Positions 43,905 to 52,789 of a stretch of DNA of 64,000 nt are shown in pieces. Location: assembly GCA_021521415.1 (NCBI GenBank), contig JAIQDT010000186.1:1216001-1280000 (forward strand), in the 5' to 3' direction. Both the position numbers and the translations under genes were made by a program. Position 1 is the first letter of the stretch. Each line of letters begins with the position of its first letter. The stretch comes from Bidens hawaiensis (lineage: Eukaryota > Streptophyta > Magnoliopsida > Asterales > Asteraceae). The notes below the pieces were generated by a model. That model had not been told where the DNA came from. It searched no databases and worked only from the letters and a program-made list of their open reading frames with translations.

Positions 43905-44225
43905 CTGAGTAGGCGAAGTTAAAAAAATTCCTCTTAACAGTACTGTAGGCGAAGTTAGGGATAACTTTGCTGGACCTTTCTTAAATTCGCGTGACTGGGC
44001 GAAGTTGAGAATAACTTCGCTTAGGGTAAGCGAACTTAGAAAGTAGGCGAACTTGAAAAAAATTCGCTGAGCTAGGCGAACTTGATGAGAACTTCGCTGA
44101 GTTAGGCGAAGTTGAGGAGGTAGGCGAAGTTATAAATAACTTCGCTTCTCCTTATATCTTCGCTGAAACCCTACGTATCCTGACGGCAACTTCGCCTGAT
44201 GAACAGCAACTTCGCCTGACGAACT
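43905..44225. repeat. TTCGC/GCGAA half-site block in the copia gag leader
   Basis: At least twelve GGCGAAGTT or AACTTCGC(C/T) half-sites, a few as palindromic pairs (AACTTCGCTTAGGGTAAGCGAACTT-like), between primer site and gag ATG. It resembles the block before the 3' ORF (35790-36130); both end with a 'GATCTGAA...' stretch further out. Confidence 0.85.
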
Positions 44226-44403
44226 TAAACTTTCTGCAGATCTGAAAATCGGATTTTAACGACGTTTTTGACGGTTTAAAGGCTTGAACACACTGGTAGG
44301 AGGCTAGAATGAGCAAAAACACCAAAAACTCGTCCCGTGAATAGTCGAAACGGGACAAATTCTACACCCGCGTGAATATCTCGAACCACACAATCGAGCA
44401 AAT

Positions 44404-44415
44404 GCTCTGATACCA
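44404..44415 (-). other. Copia primer-binding site (initiator tRNA-Met)
   Basis: The coding strand reads TGGTATCAGAGC two bases inside the 5' LTR, the standard plant copia site complementary to initiator tRNA-Met. Confidence 0.95.
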
Positions 44416-44417
44416 AT

Positions 44418-44881
44418 TGTAGGTTCCCTGGACGGATCACACGAGATATCCCGATATACACAGGTGCGGAATCCCTGTGTAGATCGTTACGGACGTAGAA
44501 CACAAACACACGAACACACGAATACGATACGAATAAACTCACGTTATATTAATAACTCAACACGTGATTCTTACAGACTCTCGACCTCACGTCACTTGAC
44601 TCACTGAATTACACGTAACTTAACCACTTAAAACCAACACTAAAACGATAATCCGTAACCTATATAAATACACGACAACTTCGCCTCAGGCGAAGTTGTC
44701 CATAACTTCGCTCGTTCAACAAGTTCGCCTAGGCGAACTTGTTAACAACTTCGCTTGGTTAACAAGTTCGCCTAAGCGAACTTGTCAACAACTTCGCTTT
44801 AAACAAACAAATACATAAACAGTATTACAGACTCGATTACAGACACTAGACATATGAACTACTGACATTTATGCACCAACA
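44418..44881 (-). repeat. Copia 5' LTR
   Basis: 464 bp, TGTAGG...CCAACA. Followed on the plus side by ACAAT (44882-44886), the target-site duplication shared with 32379-32383. Confidence 0.95.
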
Positions 44882-45078
44882 ACAATCTAACCAATTGTAG
44901 ATGAATCTTCCTTCTTAATGATGGTAATGATGGTTGATGATGATGGTTGATGGTAATGACCTCCAAGCCTTCAAACTCTTCACTAGATCTTCAAAGTGAG
45001 TGTTAGTGTGTGTTTTTATAAGTGAAAACCGGAGAGAACTCTTTTCAATGCACACCAAATGAGTGCAACATGAGCCAC

Positions 45079-45086
45079 TATTTATA
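45079..45086 (-). promoter_or_regulatory. TATA box of the Athila-1 LTR
   Basis: TATAAATA on the minus strand. The first palindrome (GCACGGCCCCGTGC, 45105-45118) begins 19 bp away on the upstream side, and further palindromes follow upstream. Confidence 0.75.
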
Positions 45087-45104
45087 GGCAATATGGATAG
45101 TGAG

Positions 45105-45306
45105 GCACGGCCCCGTGCTTGATGAGCACGCCCCCGTGCATTTTTATGACATGTGCCAGATTTGTTTTGTCTTTTTCGTGAGGTGGCAACGGCCCCCTGG
45201 TTGGTAGGCACGGCCCCGTGTTTTTTAGTGACATGTGCTCAATTCTTCTTTGTCTTTTTTGTATTCCCGTCCACGGCCCCGTGCATGATGAGCACGGCCC
45301 CGTGCT
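45105..45306. repeat. GCACGG..CCGTGC palindrome cluster in Athila-1 U3
   Basis: GCACGGCCCCGTGC at 45105-45118, GCACGCCCCCGTGC at 45126-45139, GCACGGCCCCGTG near 45208, CACGGCCCCGTGC near 45272, and GCACGGCCCCGTGC near 45292. Decayed variants (GGGGGCGTG) extend to about 45380. The arms GCACGG/CCGTGC are kept while the centre varies. Confidence 0.85.
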
Positions 45307-45564
45307 TTTGCTTCCAGATTTTGTCTTTTCTTGTGTTAGAAGCATGGGGGCGTGTTTCTTGAGGAATGGGGGCGTGTTTCTTTATTTTCTTGTGTTTTCT
45401 TCTGTTTTTCTTCGTCTTTTTGCTTGTTTCTTCATTTGGGACTTGGTTTCACCTGAAATTATGTTTTATTATGATAAGTAGCCTTTTATGCTATGTTATT
45501 AGATAGAAATTGCAGTTTTTGAGATTATTTGATGCCGAAAATATGTATATTTCTATGTACATCA

Positions 45565-45602
45565 AACATCCCCACACTTGAACATTGCTTGTCCTCAAGC
45601 AA
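45565..45602 (-). other. Polypurine tract and preceding hairpin of Athila-1
   Basis: The coding strand reads TTGCTTGAGGACAAGCAA (hairpin), then TCAAGTGTGGGGATGTT directly abutting the LTR. The AAGTGTGGGGATGTT form is the usual Athila polypurine tract. Confidence 0.8.
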
Positions 45603-46040
45603 TCTTCTTATAAATATCCTCTAAAAACAGCAAATTTAGATTATAGCTATCCCTTAAGTGAGCTCCAAGAAGACGAAGCAAAATAGCCCATCTTTATGTT
45701 AGTGATAAATAAGAGGGAACTTTTGTTTTTATGAGCTTCCGTTTATGCAAAACGTCACGTTCTCACAATGTTCACTCACACTCGGTTTTATATCTGATCA
45801 TACCTGTGATGTATGTATGTGAACACTCTTAGCCAAAATGCAACCTGTGATAAATAACCTTGTAACAAGTTTAAATCTCCACCTTTTAAAGGGTTGCATA
45901 GATCAGAAGGTAAGAAGGGTTTTGGTTTTGTGTAGGTTTTTGGTATTTTGTGGCGGTTCAAGGGTTAATGAGGATGGTAAATACAATTTCCACTGATTGT
46001 CGGGAGTCTTGAGATGTCTTCAATGGTTAGCTCTTTTTTT
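45603..46040. other. Athila-1 non-coding 3' region
   Basis: No gene seen. Contains TATAAATATCC near 45610 on the plus strand and ordinary AT-rich sequence. Confidence 0.5.
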
Positions 46041-46460
46041 TTAGATACCTAATGACTCTTTTAAGGTCAGATCGTCAAAACCAGTTTTAGCAAGGATGTG
46101 GATCAATTCTTCCTCAATCCTGTTCTGAATATAACTTCCAACTCTAATGGATCGTTCGGCTTTGAGCCTAATATCCCCCACCCTCATTAGTTCGGTATAT
46201 TCATGCTGAGACTGAGTTTGACTTTTTCTACACCTTCCTTCGTGGGACCAGTTTCCGCAAACTAAGCATCGTTCATATCTTTTTGATCTTATCTTCATTG
46301 CGTTTTTGGAAATTCCATAGAATGGTGGCCTTTGTTCGTCTTGGCGCCACTTTTTGCTCACCTCATTGCTAAAGAGAAAGATTCTCTCCCTAAGTTCTGG
46401 AGGCAACCTAGGTTTTGTGAAGTGTATGCAGCAAAGGAAATTGAAATCGAAAGAATGCAT
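46041..46460 (-). CDS. Athila-1 small 3' ORF with CxxC...HxxxC motif
   Basis: 139 codons, unrecognised. It reads FTKPRLPPELRERIFLF, later ERCLVCGNWSHEGRC, a knuckle-like CxxCx4HxxxC arrangement, followed by a charged helical segment. It lies downstream of the ATHILA ORF-1-like gene and upstream of the 3' polypurine tract. It might be a separate gene or the last exon of the upstream one; a 3' splice site is not obvious. Confidence 0.5.
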   Translation of the reverse strand: MHSFDFNFLCCIHFTKPRLPPELRERIFLFSNEVSKKWRQDEQRPPFYGISKNAMKIRSKRYERCLVCGNWSHEGRCRKSQTQSQHEYTELMRVGDIRLKAERSIRVGSYIQNRIEEELIHILAKTGFDDLTLKESLGI

Positions 46461-47359
46461 TTCCGGTTCTTTAGGATCTGCTGGTAAAAGACCAGTGTTG
46501 TATTTTACCGGTGAAAATGGATAAAGTGATCGGGTTTTAAGGTTTTTGGGTTTTGTAACTTGGTGATGGGTTTCATGGAATTGTGTAAATATTACCTTCT
46601 TCGTTATACAACGCTTCGTGCGGTCTTGAAATGAATAATTGCGACAAGTTCTAAATCACACGAAACATATGACTCACTCAAAGCTTCCGAAAAATATTTA
46701 TATGGCATGAGGTTTATCTCACAGTAACGGAGAAAAAAGGTATTAACGCCATATCTTGCATAAATTTATTCTCAATATTAAAAAACTTCTTCTTACTTTT
46801 CACTTTTATGTAATGATTGGTTATTTGCAAAAAAGTTTCTTGGTTTTTCTCTTTAGGTTTTAGAGTAATCTTTGTTTGCTGCAAAAATATTTGTTGTTTT
46901 AGAGAATTTTTATAATTAATTGGACAATCAATTGGTCAAGGAATTCCCCTCCCCATACTTGATTCTCACATTGTCCTCAATGTGACAAGATTCATGAAAA
47001 TATAAAAATTCTATTGAGTATTATGGGTTAAAATGGAGAGTTACTTCCCTACGGGTTAACGAAATTTCGACAGAGCGTCCCTTGTTTTTCGTCTGTTTTC
47101 CTGTTTTTGTACCTGTATAATATAAAACTGCAAACATCCACAAACAGCCAAGGGGTATGGAATCATCCATCTCTTGCCCTATCGGGCTAAGTAGTACCTA
47201 GCATATTGTCTTTGGCACCCATGGCTATAAAAATATCCAAACCAACATAATAACAAATAAACAAGTACGACGGAAAGTAAATTGTTTAAAACACAAATAA
47301 TAAGTTTATGAAATATTACCAACCCATGCCCGTGCCCGACCTGCCAGTGCCGCCAGTCA
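46461..47359. other. Athila-1 spacer with a second polypurine-like motif
   Basis: No gene. At 46941-46984 the coding strand reads CACATTGAGGACAATGTG then TCAAGTATGGGGAGGGG, a near copy of the hairpin-plus-polypurine motif at the 3' LTR. Confidence 0.6.
46941..46984 (-). other. Internal polypurine-tract-like motif
   Basis: TTGAGGACAA hairpin followed by AAGTATGGGGAGGGG, matching the arrangement TTGAGGACAA ... AAGTGTGGGGATG at 45565-45602. It could act as a second plus-strand priming site or be a relic of a boundary duplication. Confidence 0.6.
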
Positions 47360-48613
47360 TCAGTTACCCGTGTCCGGGTCAAATGGTCCCCACTGCCTGT
47401 CCATGCGATAGCCAAAACGATCAATTTCTCGCCTTGTCTCTGCATATTCGGCTGCTCGCTGTGCATCTGTGGCAGCCATCTGCTCTGTAATCCTGTTAAA
47501 TGAGGTGGTAGTGTTAGCTGAGAATTGATCAATAAGTCCATATACACCCTCGAAAGAGTATCGGTTATCATGTGACGAACTAGGGCCGGCCCTTGATGAA
47601 GATGGGCCTCCTCTCTGATGGTAAGTTTGGCGGCGTCTCTGTCTGGGTGGTGATTGTCGTCTCTCATGCACATCCTGTATCATCATCTCTGCCGGGTATT
47701 CTGGGTCCCAAACTTGGTTGTTCTTATCACATAACCTCCACACACCTGGGCTGATTTGCTGAATAATCTGCATGCTTTCACAGTAATCAAGGTTGAGAGC
47801 TATCGGGTCTGGGCTTGGAGTTCCTTCTGTGTCTGCACCATAAGCCCTGTAGAGGTTGTAGATCCAGGGACCACCGAAGATCGGGGTATTTTCTCGGGCA
47901 GTAGCATTTGACATGAAAAGTTTGCAAAATAGCATAGTGATATTGCATGGTAGTTCGTTTTTCATGCAGTACAATGCCCAAATATCCCTCAGGTTGACAA
48001 CCCCTTCACTCTGTCCTCGAGCTGTGACGGTGTGACTCAGCAAACGGTGGATGTACCTCATGAGCGGGTCACGCAGTGCTGTGCTTTTTGAAACGCTCGG
48101 TCTATACTCGGTTGTTCCATAACTCAACTGTTCCCAAGCTTCTTCCTTTATGGCACCTGCTTCAGCTTTATCATCATCACCTTCATATGGAAATGTTGTT
48201 TTAGCCTCGAACCAGATGTCTGAGTCAGTTTCCTCGGTCGTGTAAATTCCCAAATCAACTCCTAGTTGGGTGACAGAAGTTTTATGCCATACACCCCCAC
48301 ATCGGAATTCGATTGCCTCGTTATCCCACATGTCAAATTTTTTCTTCTTCATATTGAACGAGGCTAGGAATTCCTTTGTAAGTTCCATCACTGATTCCCT
48401 CGTTTGGCCCAAAACCCATCTCCAAGGTCCCTTCAAAATGTTCTGATAACGGTCCCATTGGTTGACGTGTCTCAAAGTTTCTTCACACACATGGAAGTTG
48501 GCTTCTGGATACCTGTTGTTGAGATAAGTTAATCTCGTGTTTGCCTGTCAGTCCTTTGTCTTGCGGTTTCTGAAGACTAGGCATGCATGAATTTTGTCTC
48601 CATACTCGGCCAT
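47360..48613 (-). CDS. ATHILA ORF-1-type protein
   Basis: About 417 codons if started at the ATG 48613-48611 (MAEYGRQNSC), which lies directly after a 3' splice site (TTGCAG). The frame is open from there. The core reads FDMWDNEAIEFRCGGVWHK, LGVDLGIYTTEE, RYIHRLLSHTVTARGQSEGVV and NLDYCESMQIIQ, typical of the plant ATHILA ORF-1 family (PF03078) found between pol and the 3' LTR. The C-terminus is Arg/Ser/Gln-rich followed by a coiled-coil-like stretch. No membrane segment is evident. Historically such ORFs were called envelope-like. Function unknown. Confidence 0.82.
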
Positions 48614-49082
48614 CTGCAATTTACACCCAAATCAGTCAAAATTCGTGAATAATTTTCAATTTGCTGAAACAGAGAGCAAAGCACGGCGGCGTGCTTTCAG
48701 AAGCACGGCCCCATGCTGGAGCCTCTGATTCAGTTTCCTTTGATGTTTGACTTTTAGTTGACCACGACTCGTGTTGTTTTGGGCACGGCTCGTGTTTTTA
48801 ATATTGACCTCTAACTTACTTAGATTCGAACCCTCGTTTCCAACTGAGTATATCAATTAGGTTTAATGGTGTGTCGGGTATTTATGCTAATACCCAAAAC
48901 CCGAAGTGTTCCTTTAAATTAAACCCTAACCATCAAACATTCAACAATCTATTCATCATATGCAAGCAAAATAACCCATACCCTCTTCGGGTTTTGACCC
49001 GATTTGGTCGATTTGGCGATTTTAGGGTTAATGTAAACCTAAAATGACGAATTTAAACAATGAAATTGTTAAATTAACATAC
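48614..49082 (-). other. Putative 5' UTR intron of the ATHILA ORF-1-type gene
   Basis: Donor CTAAG|GTATGT (GT at 49082-49081) and acceptor TGTAAATTGCAG|ATGGCC (ending 48614), 469 bp. Both sites match plant consensus well and the acceptor abuts the ATG. The intron contains further GCACGG/CCGTGC-type palindromes (48681-48715 and decayed ones to 48795). Confidence 0.6.
48681..48795. repeat. GCACGG..CCGTGC palindromes within the putative intron
   Basis: GCACGGCGGCGTGC, GCACGGCCCCATGC, CCACGACTCGTG and GCACGGCTCGTG, some decayed. Confidence 0.75.
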
Positions 49083-49189
49083 CTTAGGTTTTGAATTGAA
49101 GATTTGATGAAGAAATTAGCGAAATGTTGGATAGTCGGCGGTTTTCCGGTTCAGAACGCAGTGAATATTGGGGTTGGTGGTTGGAGAAA

Positions 49190-49275
49190 GTTATTTTATT
49201 AAGTTAAAACTCGTAACTGCCCTATGACCAAAAACACGGCCCCGTGCTTTTGAAAGCACGGTACCGTGCTGCTTA
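49190..49275 (-). promoter_or_regulatory. Candidate promoter of the ATHILA ORF-1-type gene
   Basis: Palindromes CACGGCCCCGTGC (49235-49247) and GCACGGTACCGTGC (49257-49270) lie upstream of a weak TATA-like AATAAAATAA (about 49191-49200, coding strand). Spacing to the TATA-like box (about 34 bp) is larger than at the other three sites, so this one is less certain. Confidence 0.45.
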
Positions 49276-49501
49276 GTGCTGACAGTATTGTTTTAAATTT
49301 TGATTATTTGTTGAACTGGTTTGTTTTTAGCTGGTTTTTATTTTCTGGTTAGTTTAACATGGTAATTCTAAACTTCATTAAAACATAGAACTTAAACTAA
49401 GGACATAATTAAACATAGATGAAATGAAAAGTACAACAACTCTCTGATCCTAACATATAGTACTAGCGGAAACAACTTCAACACGAAACAAAGTCAGAAC
49501 T

Positions 49502-49840
49502 TCAACGGCCACCACTTCCGAACAAGTCCTCGATGTGTGGTGGTGCTCGTTTGGCTTCCAAAAGTTCGTCAAGGTTTTTGTTAATCATAACGATTTCTCG
49601 GTTGAGAAAGTTAAGTTTGGAAGTCACATCTTTGTGGTGGCCATCCACAACATGGAAGTTCTTGAACCTAAGCATGTCGACTTTGTTAATTAACTCGATT
49701 ACTCGAGCCTCGGTTTGCATATTGCTCTCAACTTGATCTCTTATGATGCATTGGAGTCTCATGACTTCCTCCTCAAGGTAGGAGGATTCATGTTGTTTCC
49801 CCTTTTTCACTGGTCTCCATTCAACCCGTTTTCCTTCCAT
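49502..49840 (-). CDS. Athila-1 small coiled-coil ORF B
   Basis: 112 codons from ATG at 49840. Highly charged with heptad-like leucines: YLEEEVMRLQCII, VIELINKVDMLRF, LNFLNREIVMINKNLDELL. No family recognised. A TATA box (49890-49896) and palindrome (49914-49925) lie just upstream, so it is probably expressed from its own promoter. It resembles ORF A at 50327-50575 in size, charge and promoter layout. Confidence 0.6.
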   Translation of the reverse strand: MEGKRVEWRPVKKGKQHESSYLEEEVMRLQCIIRDQVESNMQTEARVIELINKVDMLRFKNFHVVDGHHKDVTSKLNFLNREIVMINKNLDELLEAKRAPPHIEDLFGSGGR

Positions 49841-49889
49841 TTAGGTAGTTTGTGTTTGGTGTGAATGGAATAGTGAATTTATGCATGCA

Positions 49890-49925
49890 TTATATAGAGA
49901 GTAGAAAGTTGAACACGGCCCCGTG
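49890..49925 (-). promoter_or_regulatory. Promoter of ORF B: TATA plus palindrome
   Basis: TATATAA (coding strand, 49896-49890), with CACGGCCCCGTG starting at 49914, 18 bp from the TATA box on its upstream side. More palindromes (GCACGACCCGTGC-like) occur at about 50010-50040. Confidence 0.65.
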
Positions 49926-50326
49926 CTGCTAGAGGAATAAATGTTTCTGAGTCAGAGAATTGTACGGAGTCAGCGCGTATCATGCTAAAGATTCTGGGGT
50001 GACCACAGCCTCGTGCTTAGGAAAGCACGACCCGTGCTTTTTGTCACAGTGAATTTCCTTTTAATTTTCAACACGATTCAAGATCCGGAATTTTTAGAAT
50101 GACGTTTATTGTGATAATTTGGAAGTTTGGTCAACTAAAAATTACTTTTCATTAAGATAAAGGTCCTAGAACAATTATGGGATAAGCCCGGGTTTCCTAA
50201 GAAAAGAAAATATTCGGGTTAAGCCCGAAGTCCTAACACATTATGCTTAATGCACTTGTTTACACATGAAAACAGAAAGTTAAGTTTCCTAGAGTTCCCC
50301 GAAAGGCTCTCCTCCTCCGAATGGTC

Positions 50327-50575
50327 CTAGTGGTGGAAAATACATGAAACCGAGAACTTGAACTGGAGTTGTTCGTTGATGTCTCGGAGTTCCATTTTCA
50401 TGTTTTCCAATGATTCAGTGAGTTGCACGAGACGCATCTCAGCAAGAAGATTCATTTCAGTGAGTTCTTTCACGAGTTCTTGGAGTTTCAAGAGAAGCTC
50501 GGTTTTGGAAACATGGCGGGCATCGTTTCTCGGATGTCGGGAAACGGGGATTGCTTCACTTATCTCAGTTGGCAT
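50327..50575 (-). CDS. Athila-1 small coiled-coil ORF A
   Basis: 82 codons from ATG at 50575: MPTEISEAIPVSRHP, then ELLLKLQELVKELTEMNLL and LTESLENMKMELRDI, a strong predicted coiled coil. Unrecognised family. It starts about 360 bp after the end of integrase, with its own TATA (50638-50644) and palindromes (50662-50696). Confidence 0.6.
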   Translation of the reverse strand: MPTEISEAIPVSRHPRNDARHVSKTELLLKLQELVKELTEMNLLAEMRLVQLTESLENMKMELRDINEQLQFKFSVSCIFHH

Positions 50576-50637
50576 GCTAAATTTTCAGAGGTTATTGGTT
50601 TTGGTTTGTGCAAGAAATGCAATGACACAAGGTGCCT

Positions 50638-50696
50638 TTTTATAACCAACCAGTAACCCGAGCACGGTACCGTGCTTTTGAGAGCACGCCCCCGTG
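50638..50696 (-). promoter_or_regulatory. Promoter of ORF A: TATA plus palindromes
   Basis: TATAAAA (coding strand, 50644-50638). GCACGGTACCGTGC starts at 50662, 18 bp upstream of the TATA box, and GCACGCCCCCGTG follows at 50684. Two more palindromes lie at about 50762-50806 (GCACGGGACCGTGC, GCACGCCCCCGTG). Confidence 0.65.
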
Positions 50697-50934
50697 TTTT
50701 TGCTCTAACAATTCTGTTACAAGCCAGTCTGACTGAGATTTTTGCAGCGAAGATGTCGGGCCGTATTTTTAGGCACGGGACCGTGCTTTTGAAAGCACGC
50801 CCCCGTGGTTTTCAAAATATAAATTTTTATTATTATTATTATTATTTTTAAACATTTATTTACAAGGCCTAATTTTGTGAAGGTCTTGGCCAGACCTTGT
50901 TTCCTTAATTTCTTATTTAAAAGGTTTGGACGGT

Positions 50935-52237
50935 TAAACCTCCAAAACTTCTTTAAGTGGACCGTCAATGTATGGTTTTAATCGATGTCCATTTACTTTG
51001 AAATTCTGGCCGTTTGAATTTGAAATTTCGATTATTCGATAGTCAAAAACTAATTCAACTACGTATGGACTTGTCCACCGGGATTTTAGTTTTCCTGGGA
51101 AAAGACGTAAACGAGCGTTGTATAACAGTACACGATCGCCAGTTTGAAATTTTTTGTTTCCTTTTAAATGAGCGTCGTGTATGCATTTAGTTTTTTACTT
51201 GTAGGACCAGGAATTTTCGTAGGTCAATGTTCTCAGTTCCTCGAGCTCACGAATTTGATCTTCCCAGTTTACTCCGGCAGACGCTAGATTAAAATTCACT
51301 GCTCTGAGGGCCCATTAGGCTTTGTGTTTTAACTCTACTGGCAGATATGTGCCTTCCCGTAAACGAGCTTGAAGGGTGCCGTTCCTATAGGAGTTTTGTA
51401 GGCCGTCCTGAGGGCCCATAATGCGTCATCTAACTTTTCTGCCCAATTTTTTCGATTCATTCCCACACTTCTTTCCAAAATTCTCTTAATTCCTCGATTC
51501 GAGACCTCTACCTGCCCACCGGTTTGAGGGTGATATGGTGTTGCCAGTCGGTGATGGACCCCATACCGTGCTAAAACCTTGTCTATCAGGGTGTTACAGA
51601 AGTGGGTACCTCTGTCGCTGATTAGGGCTTTCGGAGTACCGAATCTTGAAAATAACTTTTTCAGAAATCGTACAACTACTCAAGCATCGTTAGTGGGAAG
51701 AGCTTGTGCTTCTACCCATTTAGACACGTAGTCGACTGCTACAAGGATGTATTTATTTCCGAATGAGTTAGGAAACGGGCCCATGAAATCTATACCCCAT
51801 ACATCAAAGATTTCACAAATTTGAATGCCCTTTTGAGCCATCTCATTTTTTGATGAGATGTTCCCGGCTCTTTGACAAGAATCGCATGCTTGGATCAAAG
51901 TATGTGTATCTTTGTATATAGTGGGCCTGAAAAATCCCGCATCAAACACTTTCCTGACCGTGGTGGCGGTACCATGGTGTCCACCTGTTGGTCCTTCATG
52001 GTAGTGTTGGAGAATGTCTAAGGCTTCCTTGCCTGCTACGCACCTACGAATGACTTGATCCGCACATATTCTAAATAAGTATGGATCTTCCCAGAAGTAA
52101 AACTTAAGATCGGAGAAGAATTTTATCCGCTGTTGATGGGTAAGCCCTTCTCTTAGGATTCTACAAGCTAAGTAATTTGCGAAGTCGGCATACCAAGGAC
52201 TTTCGTCTTTTTCCTCTATGACTTCTTGGATGCGCAT
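50935..52237 (-). pseudogene. Athila-1 integrase
   Basis: The zinc-binding region includes [17 protein letters not shown] and CDSCQRAG. The core shows [24 protein letters not shown] and [16 protein letters not shown], so D, D and E are all recognisable. The C-terminus near 50940-51000 reads FKVNGHRLKPYIDGP. An in-frame TGA after ALPTNDA (51680) and later stops and frame changes inactivate it. Confidence 0.85.
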
Positions 52238-52342
52238 GAGAATTTCATGTGGAAAATTATCATTGATAATTTCTTTGTGAAGTTCTTCGGGAGTTGGACA
52301 TTCTAAGCGTGAAAGATGGTCTGCGGCTACATTCTCTGCTCC

Positions 52343-52789
52343 CTATTTATCCTTAACCTCGATGTCAAATTCTTTGAGTAGTAGGATCCATCGGATGAGT
52401 CTAGGTTTGGCATCTTGTTTGTTGAATAGGTAACGTATTGCGGCATGATCGGTGTAGACTATGGTTTTGGAAAGAACTAGGTATGATCTAAATTTTTCAA
52501 AGGCAAACACTACTGCTAGTAACTCTTTTTCTGTTGTGGTGTAATTTTCTTGTGCATCATTAAGAGTTTTACTGGCATAGTTAATTGGGTGAAAGTGCTT
52601 TTCTTTGCGTTGTCCGAGTACGGCTCCAACTGCAAAGTCACTTGCATCGCACATGATTTCGAATGGAAGGGTCCAATCGGGTGTGGTCATGATTGGTGCG
52701 TTGACAAGTTTATCTTTTAGTGTATTGAATGACTCAACACACTCCTTAGAGAAGACGAACGGTGCGTCTTTTTCCAGAAGTTTGGTCAT
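52343..52789 (-). pseudogene. Athila-1 RNase H region
   Basis: 148 open codons: [51 protein letters not shown] and [11 protein letters not shown], the standard Ty3/gypsy RNase H. Stop TAG at its end lies in the conserved linker (VKDK*GAEN), with the same frame continuing into integrase. Confidence 0.88.

Larger units (their letters stand above)
32384..44881 (-). mobile_element. SIRE-like Ty1/copia element, 12.5 kb, nested in the Athila-1 LTR
   Basis: 464-bp LTRs at both ends, target-site duplication ACAAT (32379-32383 and 44882-44886), an initiator-Met primer site, a polypurine tract, gag, a full-length pol frame, and a long extra ORF between pol and the 3' LTR. Reverse transcriptase and protease words (DSGCSRHMTG, PGFPDPDFPDHVYRL) and an extra 3' ORF fit the SIRE/Maximus branch, though the LTRs are short for it. 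The LTRs differ at only three positions that I can see, so insertion is very recent. A conventional 1.3e-8 per site per year would give about 0.25 million years; that rate is an assumption. Confidence 0.93.
44887..45564 (-). repeat. Athila-1 3' LTR, inner part
   Basis: Continuation of the split LTR after the copia element, ending GTACATCA at 45564. It contains the LTR TATA box (45079-45086) and at least five GCACGG/CCGTGC palindromes at 45105-45306. Its homologue in the 5' LTR lies outside the window because of the Athila-2 insertion. Confidence 0.85.

Noticed and set aside
45105..45306. GC-rich palindromes considered as intrinsic (bacterial-type) terminators
   Set aside because: The DNA is clearly plant nuclear; the motifs sit upstream of TATA boxes rather than after genes.
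47179..47673. 164-codon minus-strand open frame overlapping the ATHILA ORF
   Set aside because: Different frame from the recognised ATHILA ORF-1-type protein, no motif.
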